DNA of 64,000 bases from Nelumbo lutea (GCA_022828595.1 JAKGHH010000002.1:77100383-77164382); one strand, 5' to 3'. Counted from the stretch's first letter, positions 11,931 through 23,637 are shown. Notes: a model not told the origin generated them from the sequence alone. Program-made: numbers and translations.

Positions 11931-11939
11931 TATAAATAG
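11931..11939 (+). promoter_or_regulatory. TATA box of the antisense gene in the gypsy element
   Basis: TATAAATAG is an excellent plant TATA box on the plus strand, opposite to gag-pol. A pyrimidine-rich leader follows from about 11960, and the first ATG is at 12112. Confidence 0.7.
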
Positions 11940-12111
11940 TGGGGGGACCCCAGTCGCTGTCACTTCTGTGCTTCTCTCGAGCTCGCGTCCGAGTTTCAGC
12001 TCGCGTCTAGGCTTTCAGTTCGCATTCAAGGTTTTCGTTCATTCGAGTTCTCGTAGTCTGCTTCAGCCTTTTTCCGGGTGAGTACCTTCCTGGAATCCAC
12101 CTGACTCCTCG

Positions 12112-14076
12112 ATGTCTAGCTCGGATAGCTCAGACGGTCCTTCAAGTGGGTCTGATGCAGGTTCCACGAACTGAGTTGCATCCCATGATAGTTCTAGCGA
12201 ACCGGAGGTAGAGCTCGAGGAAGAGTTCAAACTCGTAGGCCGAGGCGCCTCGGGTAGTTTGGTGTCCACCTCTCGTCGGGGTCGGATGTTAGACAAGTTT
12301 GGCCCTTCGACCATGACGCCTGAGGGGCTCCAATCCCTTATTACCTATTATAACTTGCCTGGGGAGTACGCTTATTTCATACCTTCAGGTAGCTTTCCTT
12401 GGGAACACGGTCCTGATGAGATCGTGATATTTTGGGAGCAGCTCACCGCAGGGCTGCGACTGCCTTTCCATCCCCTCCTTGTCGAAGTCTTGAACCACTT
12501 TGGCGTGACGATCGGCCAGCTTCACCCAAACTCTATTTGAAACTTGGTGGCGAAAATCTCCCTATTTTGCAAACAGGGCTTTTCTTTAGACTTGGAGATA
12601 TTCTCTTCTATTTTAATGCTTTAGAAGCAAGCGGGTCCCCTTCTCGAGCATAGGCAGGCATATTACTTGTCTCCTCGCCTAGGTTTTATGCTCTTACATG
12701 AACTTCCCAACAAGGTCCCGGCGTGGAAGCGGGACTACTTCGGGGTGCGAAGTGTACTGGGGTGGCTATTTCAGACCGGGTGGGGGATGGTCGCTCTTGA
12801 CTCCGTTGTTACACTTGACAAAGAGACGGTGAAGGGCCTCCGGCAATGGGCGCGGCTTGGGCTAAAGTGTCAACAGTATCTGACGAAGGCCAAGCTCATT
12901 GCGGTCGGCCTGAGTTCGGGTAGGTTCCTCACTTAGAGGTTCTGTTTTGCTCTACCTCTCTTGCTTTTTACTGATGCCGAACTCTTTTTTGCAAGTGTGA
13001 TGGACTCAGAAAGGACCCGTGGTGGGCACTTGTTCCAAGGCATGAAGAGGAGGAAGCGAGTCGCCAAGCAAACTCGCACCGAGCTGCCCCGGGATGCGGA
13101 GCCCGAGGTGCCGGACTACCCGTCAGAAGATCTGCCCAGGGAGCCCGAGATGGTTCCTCCAATGCAAGAGGCGGCAGGGGTCCCTTATGCTGAGACTACT
13201 TACACTGGGGCTCCTACCTACTCTGGTGCTCCTGCTTACTCTGGGTCTGCTCATACGCGAGCTGGGCCCTCAGGCTCGGGGGCCCTAGGGTATTTTAGGA
13301 GTGTGCTGTCGCCGACCCACGCTCTTCAGAAGAGTAAGGAGGCCATTTTCCCCGAGGAGGTCGCGGCGTGGACTGATCTCCCTCTGCACCAGGTGGCCTG
13401 TCGTGTCATCACTCATGCCATGGTGGTAAGTGATCTCCCTTTTTTAGAGCTCTTATGCTTGTATTTTTCTGTTGGTTCTTTTGATCACTTGTTCTTTTTG
13501 GTAGGTGAACTCTTCTATCCACGCCTTGCCGGCTCAGGTGGAAAGGAGCTCGAGGCAGGCGCGAGCTGCCGAAGAGGCTCTTCGTGCTGCCGAGACGACT
13601 TTGTAAGCTGCTGAAGCAGCTGCTCGTGCTACCGAGGAGGCTGCTCGCATTGCACAGATTAGGCAGGCGAGGTCTCAGAGAGATGCCGAGGCCACAGGTG
13701 TAGTGGTGAAGCACATGGCGGACCTGAGGCTGGATCTGCAGCATCAGGTTGAGTACCTTCAGGAGGACATTAGGGAGAGGACACAGATCTTTTCTCAAAG
13801 TATTGAAGATGCCAAGAAGAAGGCCGTTGATGAGTACATCGCTTCGCCGCACTTTGATAATCTGATGGTGGATTCATACAGGAGGGGTTTTAAACTAAGC
13901 TGGTGGATGATTCGGAATACGTGCCCCGAGCTCGACATCAGTGTTATATCCACTTCGCGCATAACTCAGGGATGGCCAATGCTGCTGATGGTGAGCCAGA
14001 TTTCGAGGGCGAGGCAGGGCCTTCGAGTATCGCTGAAGTGCCTTCCGATAATGAAGAAGTAGCTCCAGGCCTGTAA
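12112..14076 (+). pseudogene. Antisense gene (aORF) of the Tat element, gypsy-type 'transposase' domain plus coiled coil
   Basis: One reading frame runs from the ATG at 12112 to about 12919 with three in-frame stops (TGA 12172, TGA 12538, TAG near 12622). It starts with a Ser/Asp-rich segment. The core contains LPGEYAYFIPSGSFPWEHG and VLNHFGVTIGQLHPNS, which from memory resemble the plant 'putative gypsy-type transposon' domain (Pfam Transposase_28). A probable intron lies near 12920-12995, though its exact phase is unclear. A second exon ends at 13425. A clear intron (13426-13504) leads to an Ala/Glu/Arg-rich coiled-coil exon with a stop at 13604 and a 5-nt insertion near 13894. Correcting for that insertion, the frame ends DNEEVAPGL and TAA at 14074. 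It converges on pol, which ends at 14369. Tat elements are known to carry such extra ORFs; their function is unknown. Confidence 0.75.
13426..13504 (+). other. Intron in the antisense gene
   Basis: A 79-bp stretch with a perfect donor (ATGGTG|GTAAGT) and a T-rich acceptor (TTTTTGGTAG|GTGAAC). Splicing joins HAMV in phase 0 to VNSSIHALPAQV, keeping the frame into the coiled-coil exon. This is strong evidence that the plus strand was the coding strand. Confidence 0.75.
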
Positions 14077-14368
14077 ATTTTTTTTTTTTGAAATGTACAC
14101 TCCCTTATTTGAAATGGAATGACTTCTTTTGGTTAAGTGTTGGTTGTTCTTTCTCCCGAACTGAACGTATTTGCTGAGCTGACCATACGTCCGATCTGTT
14201 TCCTACCCGGGTTACTGCATTCGCGCGGCCTGTTTTGGTGTTTAATACTCTGAGATGCCGACGTCGATGTCCCTATTAGCTTGTCTCTGCTTTGCTTTTG
14301 GCTCACTTTTCTTAGATTGCCTGTGCTGAGGTACTTTCGTTAGCTCGGTATCCACCTCGCTTAGCGGT

Positions 14369-15700
14369 CTATAGGTAGTATCGCCTTAAGTTGACGATGT
14401 TCCACACTCGGGGTACTTGTTTGCCCTCTAAGGTTTCGAGCTCATATGCCCCCTCGAGCGCTCTCTTTACTCTGTAGGGCCCTTCCTAATTTGGTCCAAG
14501 TTTGCCCACGCTGGGTTCAGGCACCATGATCTTACGGAGAACTAGGTCACCGATGTGGAAGCTTCACTTCTTTACTCTGGCATTATAGTACCTAGCTACT
14601 TTTTGCTGGTAGGCCACTGTCCGGATGTGCGCGAGGTCTCTTAACTCATCCAGTAGATCGAGGTTAGTGCGTAACTTGTCTTAGTTTGTCTGATCGTCAT
14701 ATGCTTCTAGTCGCAGTGTAGGTATTTCAATTTCCGCTGGGATTACCGCTTTAGTGCCGTAGGTGAGGTTAAAGGGGGTCTCTCCCATGGCGGTTTTTTC
14801 TGTAGTTCGGTGAGCCCATAGAACACTTAGTAGCTCGTCCGCCCACAACCCTTTAGCTCGGTCTAGTTGTGCTTTCAATCCGCGGAGGATGGCTCTATTC
14901 ATTACTTTTGTCTGACCGTTTGCTTGCGGGTGTGCGATCGATGTGTTCTGACGAATTCCCATATCTTGGCACCATTCTTGGAACTTGATATCCTCGAACC
15001 GTTTTTCATTGTCGTAGATCAGTACCCGAGGTAGCCTGAAGTGACATACTATGTTCTTCCAAAAAGAAGTTCTGTATGTTTCGGGCTGTGACCATTGCCA
15101 GAGGTTCAGCCTCTATCCACTTTGTTAAATAATCTACTGCCACCACTAGGAACTTTCTCCCACCTATTGCTGGCGGGAAAGGCTCTAGGAGGTCGATGCC
15201 CCATTGCGCAAAGGGCCGTGGACTGGTGAGGTACTTGAGGTCGGCAGCAGGCTGATGGTGGATATTGGCGTGCTTCTAGCACTTGTCGCATTTTCTGACG
15301 AGCTTAATCGCCTCTGCCTTCATTGTTGTCCAGTAGTAACCTTTTCGAAGTGCCTTTTAGGCGAGGGCTCTGCCCCCCAAGTGTTCGCTGCATAGACCTT
15401 CGTGGGTATTGCTTAGTATGAGTTCGACTTCGGCAGGTCGCAAGCAACGCAGGTAGGGGAGCGTGTAGGACCGTCGGTACAACCATTTGTCTATTATAAT
15501 GTATTTGGCTGCTTGGCGTTGCACCCTCTTGGCTGCATTGTGGTCCGTAGGGAGGAATCCATCTAGCAAGAAGCTTGTGAGTGGGTCGATCCAGCTCGGC
15601 TCTGCTTCAAGGACGGGAGTGACCTCCTCTGCCCCACCGAGAATGCTAGGCCGAGGTAAGTCCTCTATGTACACAGTTCTCATGGTGTTGTGACTCGTGC
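14369..15700 (-). pseudogene. Integrase region of the Tat element pol
   Basis: Minus-strand remains of a gypsy integrase. Visible in order: the His-His-Cys-Cys zinc domain (THEGLCSEHLGGRALA and then a CDKC), the first catalytic Asp in WGIDLLEPFP, the second in VLIYDNEKRF, and the HPQANGQTKVMNR segment. The last segment normally carries the catalytic Glu; here the codon at 14906-14908 encodes Lys. The C-terminal part continues with GDLVLRKI and ends LRRYYL at the TAG at 14369-14371. Several stops and frame changes interrupt the domain, so it cannot act alone. The end lies about 290 bp from the end of the convergent antisense gene. Confidence 0.85.
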
Positions 15701-16110
15701 TGGCTAACCGAGACAGGGCGTCGGCCAGTGTTCTCTGACCTCGGGATTTGCCTGATGAAGTGTGACTGGAAGTTGAGCAGAGCCTCCTTTACTTTGGAAG
15801 TGTGACTGGAAGTGTGACTGGAAGTGTGACTGGAAGTCTGACCTCGGGATTTGCCTGATGAGCTCGTATGTTTCGTATTTCGCCCATAACCTGGTTGACC
15901 ACGAGTTGAGAATCACTGCAGATAACTATGTGCTTTGCTATTACCTTTTGTGATAGGTTCAGCCCGGCTATCAGTGCCTCATACTCCGCCTCATTGTTGG
16001 ATGCTGCGAACTCAAAGCGTAGTGCGTATTCCAATTTCGTGCCACCCAGGCCACGTAGGACTATTCCAGCCTTGCTGCCCTGCTGGTTCGAGGAGCCATC
16101 TACGTGAAGG
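15700..16110 (-). pseudogene. Second (archaeal-like) RNase H domain of the Tat element
   Basis: Reads WILHVDGSSNQQGSKAG, then NNEAEYEALIAGL and CSDSQLVVNQVMGE on the minus strand, with the acidic residues expected of RNase H. It follows the normal gypsy RNase H (16193-16591), so the element has two such domains, a known hallmark of plant Tat elements. After MGEIRNI the frame is disturbed by duplicated short repeats at 15734-15861. Confidence 0.8.
15734..15861. repeat. Short tandem duplications inside the second RNase H region
   Basis: A 12-bp unit, AGTGTGACTGGA, occurs three times in tandem at 15799-15834 and once more at 15759-15770. A 25-bp segment starting TCTGACCTCGGG is present at both 15734-15758 and 15837-15861. 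The array adds repeated LPVT residues and disrupts the domain; it looks like replication slippage after insertion. Confidence 0.85.
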
Positions 16111-16192
16111 ATCCAGGGCTCCTCATCCTAGTTCGCGCTTGGCCTAACCAGGAGAGATGCCACACTGGCTGCTACTTCACGGGGTTCAGACT

Positions 16193-17800
16193 CTATTGGC
16201 TTAGGAGCTCCGGGTTCACCCGAACTAGGGATCCCGGGCTCAACCACCTAGGGGCTTCAAGGTTGAACGTGCACTCGGCGTTAAAATCTGCTAAGGCTTG
16301 GGCCTTAATAGCAGTTCGTGGCTTATATTGGAGGTCGTACTCGCTAAGCTCGATGGCCCACTTCGTTAGCCGACTGGAAACCTCGGGCTTGAGTAAGACC
16401 TGCCTCAGAGGTTTGTTAGTCAAGACGATGATGGTGTGAGCTTGGAAATATGGGCGGAGTTTCCGTGCTGCAATTACCAGTGCGTATGCTAGCTTTTCTA
16501 TCTGCGGGTATCTCATCTCTGCTCCTTGCAGAATTTTACTAACATAATAGACGGGCTGCTGGACCCGATCTACTTCTGACCACCTCGTCACTTGCTGAGA
16601 GGTACAGTTCTAAGACCTCGCCTTCCTCGGGTCTGGCTAAGGTTGGCACAGTAGTGAGGTAGCTCTTTAGCTCGTCGAATGCGAGCTGGCAATCTTGGGT
16701 CCATTTGAACCATTTGCCTTTGATTGCCTTAAAGAAAGGCAGACAACGGTCTGCTGATTTGGACATGAAGCGGCTCAGAGCGGCTATGCGGCCGTTTAGC
16801 CTCTGAACTTCTTTTACTTTTCGGGGTGGTCTCATATGTAGGATGGCCTTTATCTTGTCCAGGTTGGCCTCAATACCGCGCCGGTTGAGGCCTTTTGGGC
16901 AAGCTCGGTTCAGATCGGTGTAGTCGACGCACATGTGCCACTTGTCGTTTGCCTTTTTCACCAGCACTAGGTTGGCCACCCAACTCAGGTAATGAACTTC
17001 CCTTATGAAGTCTGCTGCGAGGAGCTTTTCGACCTCCTCGTCGACTGTCTTCCAGTGCTCGGGGGCTAAGTTGCGTTTCTTCTGTCAAATGGGTCTGACT
17101 ACAAGGTCAATGTTAAGTTTGTGAGTTATAAGGCCAGGGTCAATACCAGGCATATCGGCCGCGAACCATGCAAAAATATCTAAATTTTGAAGTAAGAAAC
17201 TCACCAGTTCGGCCCGTAGAGGCTCCTTGACGGAAGCACCGATCGGTATTGTCCGAGCTGGATCCATAGCCGAAGTCGGAATTGTGATTGTTTCCATCGT
17301 GGGCGAAGCTCGTTCCTCGCCTTGCTCCGTTGGCCGCTCCAGCTCGAGGTCGTCGGTCGCCCTGGTTTTTCCCTTCAGGGCGGCAACATAACACTTGCGT
17401 GACTCAAGCTGGTTGACCTGCACTACCCCCACACCGAAGTTTGTGGGGAACTTCATTGCCAGATAGTAGGTGGAGACCACTGCCCGCAGAATATGCGTAA
17501 TTGACCGCCCTATTAAGGCATTGTATGGGGAGGGGGTCGTGACCACCAGGAAATCGTGGTTGAGTCTGACCGCGCAAGGCCATGTGCCGACTTCCACAGG
17601 TACTGTTATCTTCCCGAGGGGCCTAACTTCCTCTCTGCTAAAGCCCACCAGAGGAGTGTTTGCGGGCTTCAGCTCGCTTCTCTACAATTGTAGCTGGTCA
17701 AATGCTGACTTGAAGAGGATGTCTGCCGAACTGCCTGAGTCCACAAGTACGCGCCTGACTTTGAAGTCGTTGATCCTTAGTTTTATGACAAGCGCGTCAT
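16193..17800 (-). pseudogene. Protease, damaged reverse transcriptase and RNase H of the Tat element
   Basis: Protease active site RRVLVDSGSSADILF is read on the minus strand at about 17715-17760, followed by the SPYNALIGR motif and a conserved linker up to DMPGIDPGLITHKLN (near 17100). The RT begins with VLVKKANDKWHMCVDYTDLN and ACPK. Near 16890 it jumps straight to GLNRRGIEANLDKI, so the central palm with the YVDD catalytic motif is missing. The RT connection and the first RNase H follow (FDELKSYL; YYVSKILQGAEMRYPQIEK; 16193-16700). Stops and frameshifts occur around 17085, 16590 and 17680. With its RT core deleted the element is non-autonomous. Confidence 0.87.
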
Positions 17801-18066
17801 CATGGGGGTAGTGGACACCTCGCACATCGTTCTACGTGAAGAAGATTGGTTCTTCTGTCTTCGGCCTCTTTGGAGGGTTTTGTTCTTCTCGGGCTGCCTC
17901 GCGGACTGACGTCCGGGCTACTGCCGAAGTATTACCATGCTACCACCGAACCTCTCCCTATTACATGGATGGTTCCCTGAACTGGCCTCTCTTCCGGAGG
18001 CTGCCGTTGCAACGCTTCGGTTGGTCTGCTGCTGGATTCAGGGGCATCCTTTCTGTGCTCCCCTTG

Positions 18067-19790
18067 TCAACCTGCTTTATTGTTATTATTATTATTATTA
18101 TTATAGTGTACAAAATTTCTCAAGTATCCGCGACAGATGAGTCCCTCTATCTCGTCCCAGAGATTATTACACTGTTCGGTACTAGGATCGTGATCTCTAT
18201 GAAAACTACAGTACGGATTTTTATTTCTCTCGTTTGGGTTCCCTTTTAGGCGAGGTGACCACTTTACGTATGGGGCATCTTTGATCGTCATCAAGATCTC
18301 GGTCTGCCTCGTGTTTAATGGTGTGTAATCCATCCGAACTGCTAAGGGAGCTCGAGACGGCTGGCTCGGCTTCGGCTCCCAGGCCGGGTTTCTTCTGTCA
18401 CCTGGGTTGGAGGGCTCACCTTCTCTTTTCTCTTTTCCTTTTCTCAACCCCGCATTCGGTTCTTTGGTTGATCTCTTCCTCTGTTCTCATGAACTTGTCC
18501 GCGAGTTTAAGGAATTTGGCCACGGTCGCGGGCTAGCTTGCTACCATGTGCCATTTAAACTCCTTGTGTGTTACTCCTCTCTTGGCGGCCGCGAGCTGTA
18601 CCGCGGGGTCTAATCGCGGTATCTACAAGCATGCTTCATTGAACCGCTTGATGTAGCCCCGAATGGATTCTCCTTCCCTTTGGACTACCTGAAGATTCTT
18701 TTCTCGGTTATGGGGCACCGCTTGCTGGTAACGAAGTGTGTGGTGAAGACCTACATGAATTGGGCCCAACTTCTTATTGACCCAGGGGCTAGGTTCCGGT
18801 ACCACACACATGCATGATTCACTGGCCCTAGCGAGGCGCATTTGGGACTGGAAAGCAACGACGTGGACGTTGGGGTCAAAGGACCCATCATACTTGTCCA
18901 AGGGTGGAAAATTGAAGTCTCTAGGCATGGGGACTGCCAGGAGTTCTGATGCAAGGGGGGAAGGAACTGAGAGAATTGGGGCAACTTTTATCTCGTCCGA
19001 GCTCTTCTCTTCCTTACCTCTGAGCTCGGGCAGGACACGGGTGGCAGTTCGGCGACTTCGTCGGCGCCTGCGTTGTTGAGCGGGCCTGGTACTGGCGCTG
19101 TTGGCCTCTATGTTGCTGAGCTCGATGGGCCCGGAATGTTGGTCTGCTGCTAGGGCGCTGAACCGGTTCTCTGTAAGTGGGAACTCGGGCCTGGAGCGCC
19201 GAGGTGCTGACCTTGCGGGCGAGGTTCCTGACCCGCCTGCGAGCTGCGAGGCAGGGGTAATTTTTCTTTCCCTTCGGCCCAAGGAGGCCTGGCTGTTAGG
19301 GGGGTTCTGGGGCCGGGAGGCTTCTCCCTGGTGGGGGCGTCCACCCTGAGGGGAGGCCTTAACCGGCTTCGGAGCAGGGTGTCGAGGTGGAAGCAGTGAT
19401 TGGTTCAGGGGTAGTTGGGGGAACTGCTGCTGGTAGTGCTGTTGAGAGAGGTGGTGTAGTACTTGGTGCTGCTAGAGTTGATGCTGCTGGAATTGTTGCA
19501 TTTGGGCTTGCATTGCCCGCATGCATTGCATTAGGTCGTCAAACTGGCTTTGGCGGGTCGCCAGGGGGGCAGCAGTTGGTTCGGCAAAAGTTGTTTTGAC
19601 AGGGAGTGGAAGAGGGATGTTCATGGTAGGAAGGTTTACGGGCGCCACTATTTGAGGCGCATTCAAGCTGGGGATCCCGTCCACCAGAAAGGGGGATGGT
19701 GAACTGTCAGATGCATACCACGGGGGCTTGGAGTTTCTTCCCAGTGGTGTTCGTCTCTGTGCCACGTCTGGCATTGCTGGAAGAAGCCAT
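18067..19790 (-). pseudogene. gag of the Tat gypsy element
   Basis: The likely start is the ATG at 19790, 82 bp inside the 5' LTR; its frame breaks soon after and continues in another. The capsid-type segment (PPLDKYDGSFDPNVHVVAFQ to QREGESIRGYIKRFNEACL, about 18625-18930) resembles plant retrotransposon gag, but part of it appears deleted. Further on, YTPLNTRQTEILMTIKD and the zinc-knuckle-like CSFHRDHDPSTEQC (about 18150-18350) are typical of Tat gag. A TTA microsatellite at about 18078-18105 gives a run of asparagines near the end. Frameshifts separate these blocks. Confidence 0.82.
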
Positions 19791-19849
19791 GAGTGTTGGG
19801 ATTTTTGAAGAAGAGGTTACGAGAGTTTTAGAGGGAGGCTTTTAGAAGC

Positions 19850-19870
19850 GTTTCCCACAGACGACACCAA
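19850..19870 (-). promoter_or_regulatory. Primer binding site of the Tat element
   Basis: Directly inside the 5' LTR the minus strand reads TTGGTGTCGTCTGTGGGAA. It resembles the TTGGCGCCGTCTGTGGGAA-type site common in plant Tat elements, with two C-to-T-like changes. Confidence 0.7.
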
Positions 19871-19871
19871 T

Positions 19872-20252
19872 TGATGGTGTGCAATCCGGCAGGTCCTAGC
19901 TGCCAACGACCTTGCCTCTGAACGGAGCTACAGGGAACCTGAAACGGAGAAGATGAGGAAACTCGAGGGGGAACCCGGTATGAATGCTCCGAAGCTCAAG
20001 TTAGAATTCTTCAAAGGCAAGATAAAACCAGATGACACAAAGTTTGCATACCTTGTTCTTGGCGGGTAGGGAGCCTTTTATAACCACCTCGCACACTCAC
20101 TTCTAAGCTTCTGTCAGATCAGGTATGATTATTTCTGAGCTCCTGCCAGTTCGGATGTCATCCCCTCTGGCTGGGCAGAACCGCCACTGCTCCCTTTGTC
20201 GGAGCCGTCTCTGCGGCTGGTGACGATGGTGGCAGGTGGCGGTGGCAGGTGG
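19872..20252 (-). repeat. Gypsy 5' LTR, part 1 (R-U5 side)
   Basis: Matches 10575-10955 of the 3' LTR closely, including a minus-strand TATA box at 20075-20082. It is cut at 20252 by copia element 1 and resumes at 28131 after that insertion. Confidence 0.88.
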
Positions 20253-22197
20253 TGAAGGGATGAGAGATCCATTGTATGGATGCCCAAAACATGCAGAATT
20301 AGATGGGCGAATTTCAAATTTTTTTTCTCTCCCTTCAACTGGGAATCGCATTACCTATTTAGAAAATCATATTTTCAAGGATCAATCTTGAACCATAAAC
20401 TAAACCAGATCTGAACAAAAACAGTAGGAGAGGATTATACTTGATACGGAGAAATAATATCTCCCAACGAAAGTGTTCACGCCCAAGGAAGGATCCAAAG
20501 ACTGCTCCTACTGAAGATGGCATAGTGCAGGGTGGAGCAGAATCAGCAACGTTCTTCCAAAAGAACTTGACCCTTCTTAAGGATCAACTGGACGACTTGA
20601 GTACAGCTCCAACCAATCTTTTCCCTAAAAGATTGAAATCAAGATCCAATCTTGATTGCTCCCAAGAACTGGAGATCGAACTGAAGGAATGGCAAAAGCA
20701 GGAAGGTGGCGGCAGGAGAGAATTCGTAGTATGCAGGAAATCTCTCAATCTCTCTTTCTTCAAAGAGAAGAATGCTATGGATGTAGTTGTGTAGTAGGCT
20801 GCCGCCCCCTTCCCCTTTTATAATCTCAAAAGGGATCAGCTCCTAATCAAATTAGGAGCTGCTAATCCAAATCATATTTGGGTTAGAAGTCCCTTAGTGA
20901 TAAGGGATAACCCTTATCTTATCTGCAGATAAGATCAGCTGTCTCCTAATCTAATTCGGAGGTTTCCAGATCTAAATCCCATTTAGATCTTGGACTCTCT
21001 GAGTGGATAGGGTCTAAGCCCAATCCTTTCAGCTGACCCTCTTTAGAATTCGCCCCCTTTAAATGACTGATCAAATCAGCCCAGTTCGAAATGGGCTTAA
21101 GGCCCATTTAAGGTTATGTACTCAAAAGGCTTCCAAATTGCTGCCCAGTTGGGCTTCCTTGTATGGCGTGGGACCCAAGCATTGATCTACACATCAGCCA
21201 CATGGGTTCAGCCCAGCCTTTGTTACAAGGCCTGGCCGAATGCACTGCTGAAGACAGTGTACCCCCTGAAACCCATCAAATGAGCTCTATGGGCCCAACG
21301 CTTACCCTAAGTGGTCCCTGGGCCAAGCCACCTTGTAATACTCAGGGACTGTGGGCAGATGCAAGATTAGCCCATCAGGTATTATCCTCAATGGTCTTAC
21401 ACTTAACCTCTCAACCCATAATGATCATACACTGCCCGACAAGAGAGGACCTCTCCCTCGGCTGCAAGGAACAGTGTTGCACTCTCTCTTATATGGATCC
21501 CGGGAATTAAAACCTTTTGCAAACCTTTTCGAAACCATAATATATATACTTTTATATCTCATATAAAATATATTTTGCAAAACAAATATCAACGATTGAA
21601 ATCGACTGCCAGCAGTCTTGGTTTCCATCAATGAGAGTCCATTCCTGATCATTACCTTTGTCCGACAAAGGGGCTAATCCTGTCACTATGATCACCCACT
21701 CAGATGAATTCTCAGACTGTCCCAACATACCCAAGTTTTGACCCCCACTAAGGATCTCACTGAATGGTACATCAAAGATAGCCTAATCCGACACCCAGTG
21801 TAGTATCATAATCGAGTCTAGGGTCGGGTGTAAATTTCCAGTTTTGCCCATCAATCACCAAGGTCCAGGGCAATACTAGAAATTTGGTCTAGTTCAAAGA
21901 TTCAATTAATCCTACACTGTATGTGCCTAAGGTCTCACCCTGGCAGCTAAGACAGGCCACCCCAACCGACTTGGTGGCACCACTGTGTCAGCCTTATCCA
22001 GATAGGTCTCCCCAGACAGACCCACTGGCTGTGAACATTCTAAACTAACACAAGTCTCATTAAGTGTCCAGTTTAAGGGTATTATACAAAAACATACCAA
22101 GGGAACATGAATCAAATATGCATTTTTATTCATTTACAATAAACACATAAAGTACATCATTTTGATTGAAGCTAAGGGCATACAAAACTGTCTAACA
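20253..22197 (-). repeat. 3' LTR of copia element 1 (1945 bp)
   Basis: Full-length subfamily A LTR, read on the minus strand as TGTTAGACAG to CTCTCATCCCTTCA. The polypurine tract complement (actcccacttgcac) follows at 22198. The R/U5 side carries an AG|GTATA-like donor motif shared with other LTRs of the family. Confidence 0.92.
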
Positions 22198-23637
22198 ACT
22201 CCCACTTGCACTTAGGACCAATCAGGTATTAGCCGGAGTCCCATGCTTTCTATGTGTTTCTCAAACACTTTCTATGATAGTGGCTTTGTCAATGGGTCTA
22301 CCACATTCTCCGCTGATGCTACCTCTTAACATCATCCTCCCATAGGTCCAGTGTTGTCATACAACAGTGGAATGGGTGATGTGCTGAATTCCAAATTCAG
22401 GAATGAACACCTTCATTCATAAGGCAGCCTCACTTACGGAAATGCATTCGGCTTGGGTTGTGGACTATTAATTTGCTACTTAGGACCCCTGTTTGCTGAC
22501 ATTCAGGAAACAACACACGATCCTATCGTGAAAACATATCCAGATGTAGACTTTCTATCATCTGGATCCGACTGGAAATCGGCATCTGTATACCCTTGGA
22601 TCTGTAGTGAGCTACCATCGAATACTAGACAAAACTCTTTTGTCCTTCGAAGGTACTTAAGTATGTTTTTCACAGCAGTCCAATGCTCCTGCCCTGGGTT
22701 GGCCTGAAATCTGCTTACTACACTCACTGCCTGAGCAATGTCAGGACGAGTGCACAGCATGGCATACATGATGCTCCCTACGGCAGAGGCATAGGGAACG
22801 TCTTTCATGCCATCAATCTCCTCAGAAGTCTTGGGAGACATCTTCTTGGAGAGAGTGACTCCGTGCCTGAAAGGAACATTTCCTTTCTTGGAGTTTTCCA
22901 TGCTGTATCTTTTGACTATTTTGTCAATGTAAGCAGATTGGGATAATCCTATTATCCACTTCGATCTATCTCTATAGAGTCGAAGACCCAGTATATAGGA
23001 GGCTTCTCCAAGATCTTTCATGGAGAATTGCTGTGAAAATCATACTTTAATCGTAGTTAACATTCCTACGTCATTCCCAATGAGTAAAATGTCATCTACA
23101 TACAGAACCATAAAGGTAACCTTATCCCCACTATACTTCCTGTAAACACAGGGTTCATCCAGATTCTGCCCGAAGTCAAACGATTTGACAGCAGAGTTCA
23201 AAATGGATGTTCCAACTTCTAGAAGCTTGCTTAAGTTCATATCTGTTAAGTTTACATGCCATGTGTTCCGAACCAGTAGCAATGAAGCCTTGAGGCTGCT
23301 ACATATAGATATCTTCAGTATGATCTCCATTCAGGAATGCAGTTTTGACATCCATTTGTCAAATCTCATAATCATGGTATGCTGCTACAACTAGCATGAT
23401 CTTAATGGATTTAAGCATGGCCATGGGCAAAAATGTTTCCTCATAGTTGATGCCCTCTTTCTGAGTGTACCCTTTCGCCACCATACGAGCTTTGAAGGTC
23501 TCAACTCTACCATCGGGGCCCATCTTCCTCTTGTAAATCCATTTGCAACCGATTGCTTTTACCCCGAATGGCAGATCTACTAGAGTCCAGACTCCATTGG
23601 TCTCCATTGAGTCCATCTCTGCTCTCATGGCCTCCAC
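22198..23637 (-). pseudogene. RT and RNase H of copia element 1, broken
   Basis: The minus strand encodes [20 protein letters not shown] (23560-23600), [15 protein letters not shown] sequence, the RT catalytic [15 protein letters not shown] (about 23065-23110), then [18 protein letters not shown] (from 23021) and DADFQSDPDDRKSTSGYVF of RNase H. A stop follows DYEI (23359) and frameshifts lie near 23330 and 23030. RNase H beyond about 22500 is decayed: the stretch 22216-22500 keeps only fragments with internal deletions. The CDS end abuts the polypurine tract at 22198-22216. Not functional. Confidence 0.87.

Noticed and set aside
12968..13162. Minus-strand frame opposite the second exon of the antisense gene
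   Set aside because: Shadow of the plus-strand exon, which has splice sites and a continuing frame.
13409..13852. Minus-strand frame of 147 codons opposite the antisense gene
   Set aside because: It is the complement of the Ala/Glu-rich coiled-coil exon, whose composition keeps the other strand open. No motif supports it.
17836..18249. Plus-strand 137-codon frame opposite Tat gag/protease
   Set aside because: It runs through a TTA microsatellite read as poly-Ile and is antisense to recognisable gag residues.
23185..23394. Plus-strand frames opposite the copia RT and integrase
   Set aside because: Complement shadows of conserved pol; the minus strand carries the catalytic motifs.
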